In this document: piece by piece, positions 63,976 through 64,000 of the stretch
Layout of the letters: the number at the start of each line of letters is the position of its first letter
Position numbering within the stretch: position 1 is the stretch's first letter
DNA from: Mariniflexile sp. TRM1-10
GTDB lineage: Bacteria; Bacteroidota; Bacteroidia; Flavobacteriales; Flavobacteriaceae
DNA length: 64,000 nt
NCBI RefSeq assembly: GCF_003425985.1
Contig: NZ_CP022985.1
Span: forward strand, 4,014,001-4,078,000
Direction: 5' to 3'
Translations under genes and position numbers: made by a program
Notes under the pieces: generated by a model
Database searches by the model: none
Seen by the model: the letters and a program-made list of their open reading frames with translations, nothing else
What the model was told of the DNA's origin: nothing

Positions 63976-64000
63976 AATAGAATATTTTAAAGACTGCTCT

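Larger units (their letters stand above)
63327..64000. other. Gene-free right end with two structured elements
   Basis: No credible gene is seen. It contains the inverted-repeat element at 63532-63630 and structured repeat copy 2 at 63799-63975, and is otherwise AT-rich. Confidence 0.55.

Noticed and set aside
1..64000. Insertion sequences, transposases, integrases or prophage genes.
   Set aside because: None of the real open frames has a transposase, integrase or phage protein pattern; the mobile-looking parts are repeats and small nucleases only.
1..64000. tRNA, rRNA or tmRNA genes.
   Set aside because: No cloverleaf with a CCA-type end or conserved rRNA words was found; the cloverleaf-like repeats lack tRNA signature bases.

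Overview
The window looks like chromosomal DNA of a Flavobacteriaceae-type Bacteroidetes. It is AT-rich, lacks clear Shine-Dalgarno sites, has TAnnTTTG-like -7 promoter elements, has aroB divergent from a proline dehydrogenase gene, and carries a PHP-type (CpsB/YwqE) tyrosine phosphatase beside a Wzc-type kinase. Most of it is one large surface-polysaccharide locus interrupted by repeat-rich spacers. The right-hand 6 kb is a different kind of island with a NACHT NTPase and a metallophosphoesterase.

Layout. (1) 1-12272, minus strand: a tightly overlapping operon that starts with a PglC-like phosphoglycosyl transferase. It continues with two NeuD/PglD-type sugar acyltransferases and an 883-residue FAD/NAD(P)-oxidoreductase fused to a FemAB/GNAT-type acyltransferase. 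It ends in seven tandem members (one partial at the edge, one a pseudogene) of a divergent PF13480-like (Acetyltransf_6/BioF2-like) GNAT family. (2) 12273-14477: a DUF559 nuclease gene bracketed by its own repeat family, then a PglA-like family 4 glycosyltransferase. (3) 15170-24073, minus: an MBOAT O-acyltransferase, an SGNH/AlgJ-like partner, and five more GNAT paralogues separated by repeats. (4) 24074-25832: repeats bracketing a GIY-YIG nuclease gene. (5) 25833-27824, plus: a parallel beta-helix lipoprotein, converging through a strong hairpin on (6) 27874-43452, minus: a Wzx/Wzy-type capsule or O-antigen operon. Its genes are a UDP-GlcNAc 4-epimerase, a UDP-HexNAc dehydrogenase, Wzx, a QueC-like PP-loop protein, a pyruvyl transferase, a GINT1-like protein, three GT4, one GT2, an EpsG-type polymerase, a CysE-like acetyltransferase and a CapK-like ligase. 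(7) 43453-45335: 1.9 kb of repeats with no credible gene. (8) 45336-51621, plus: PglE-like aminotransferase, PglF-like dehydratase, Wza and Wzc. (9) 52122-57201: tyrosine phosphatase, aroB, proline dehydrogenase and a soluble FlaA1-like dehydratase. (10) 57202-64000: the NACHT/phosphoesterase island, bracketed by two copies of a structured repeat.

How the genes fit together (inference). PglF- and PglE-like enzymes would make a UDP-4-amino-4,6-dideoxy sugar, the PglD-like enzymes would N-acylate it, and the PglC-like enzyme would load it on undecaprenyl phosphate. The PglA-like GT would then extend it with a HexNAc from the epimerase/dehydrogenase branch. Wzx, Wzy, Wza and Wzc would flip, polymerise and export the chain, with the PHP phosphatase resetting Wzc. 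The dozen GNAT paralogues, the oxidoreductase-GNAT fusion and the MBOAT/SGNH pair would decorate the sugars.

Most unusual points: the expanded GNAT array with a shared C-terminal tail module; intergenic DNA written in drifting seven-base units; two small nuclease genes each bracketed by a different dispersed repeat; and a roughly 170-bp cloverleaf-like repeat with compensatory base changes on both sides of the NACHT module.
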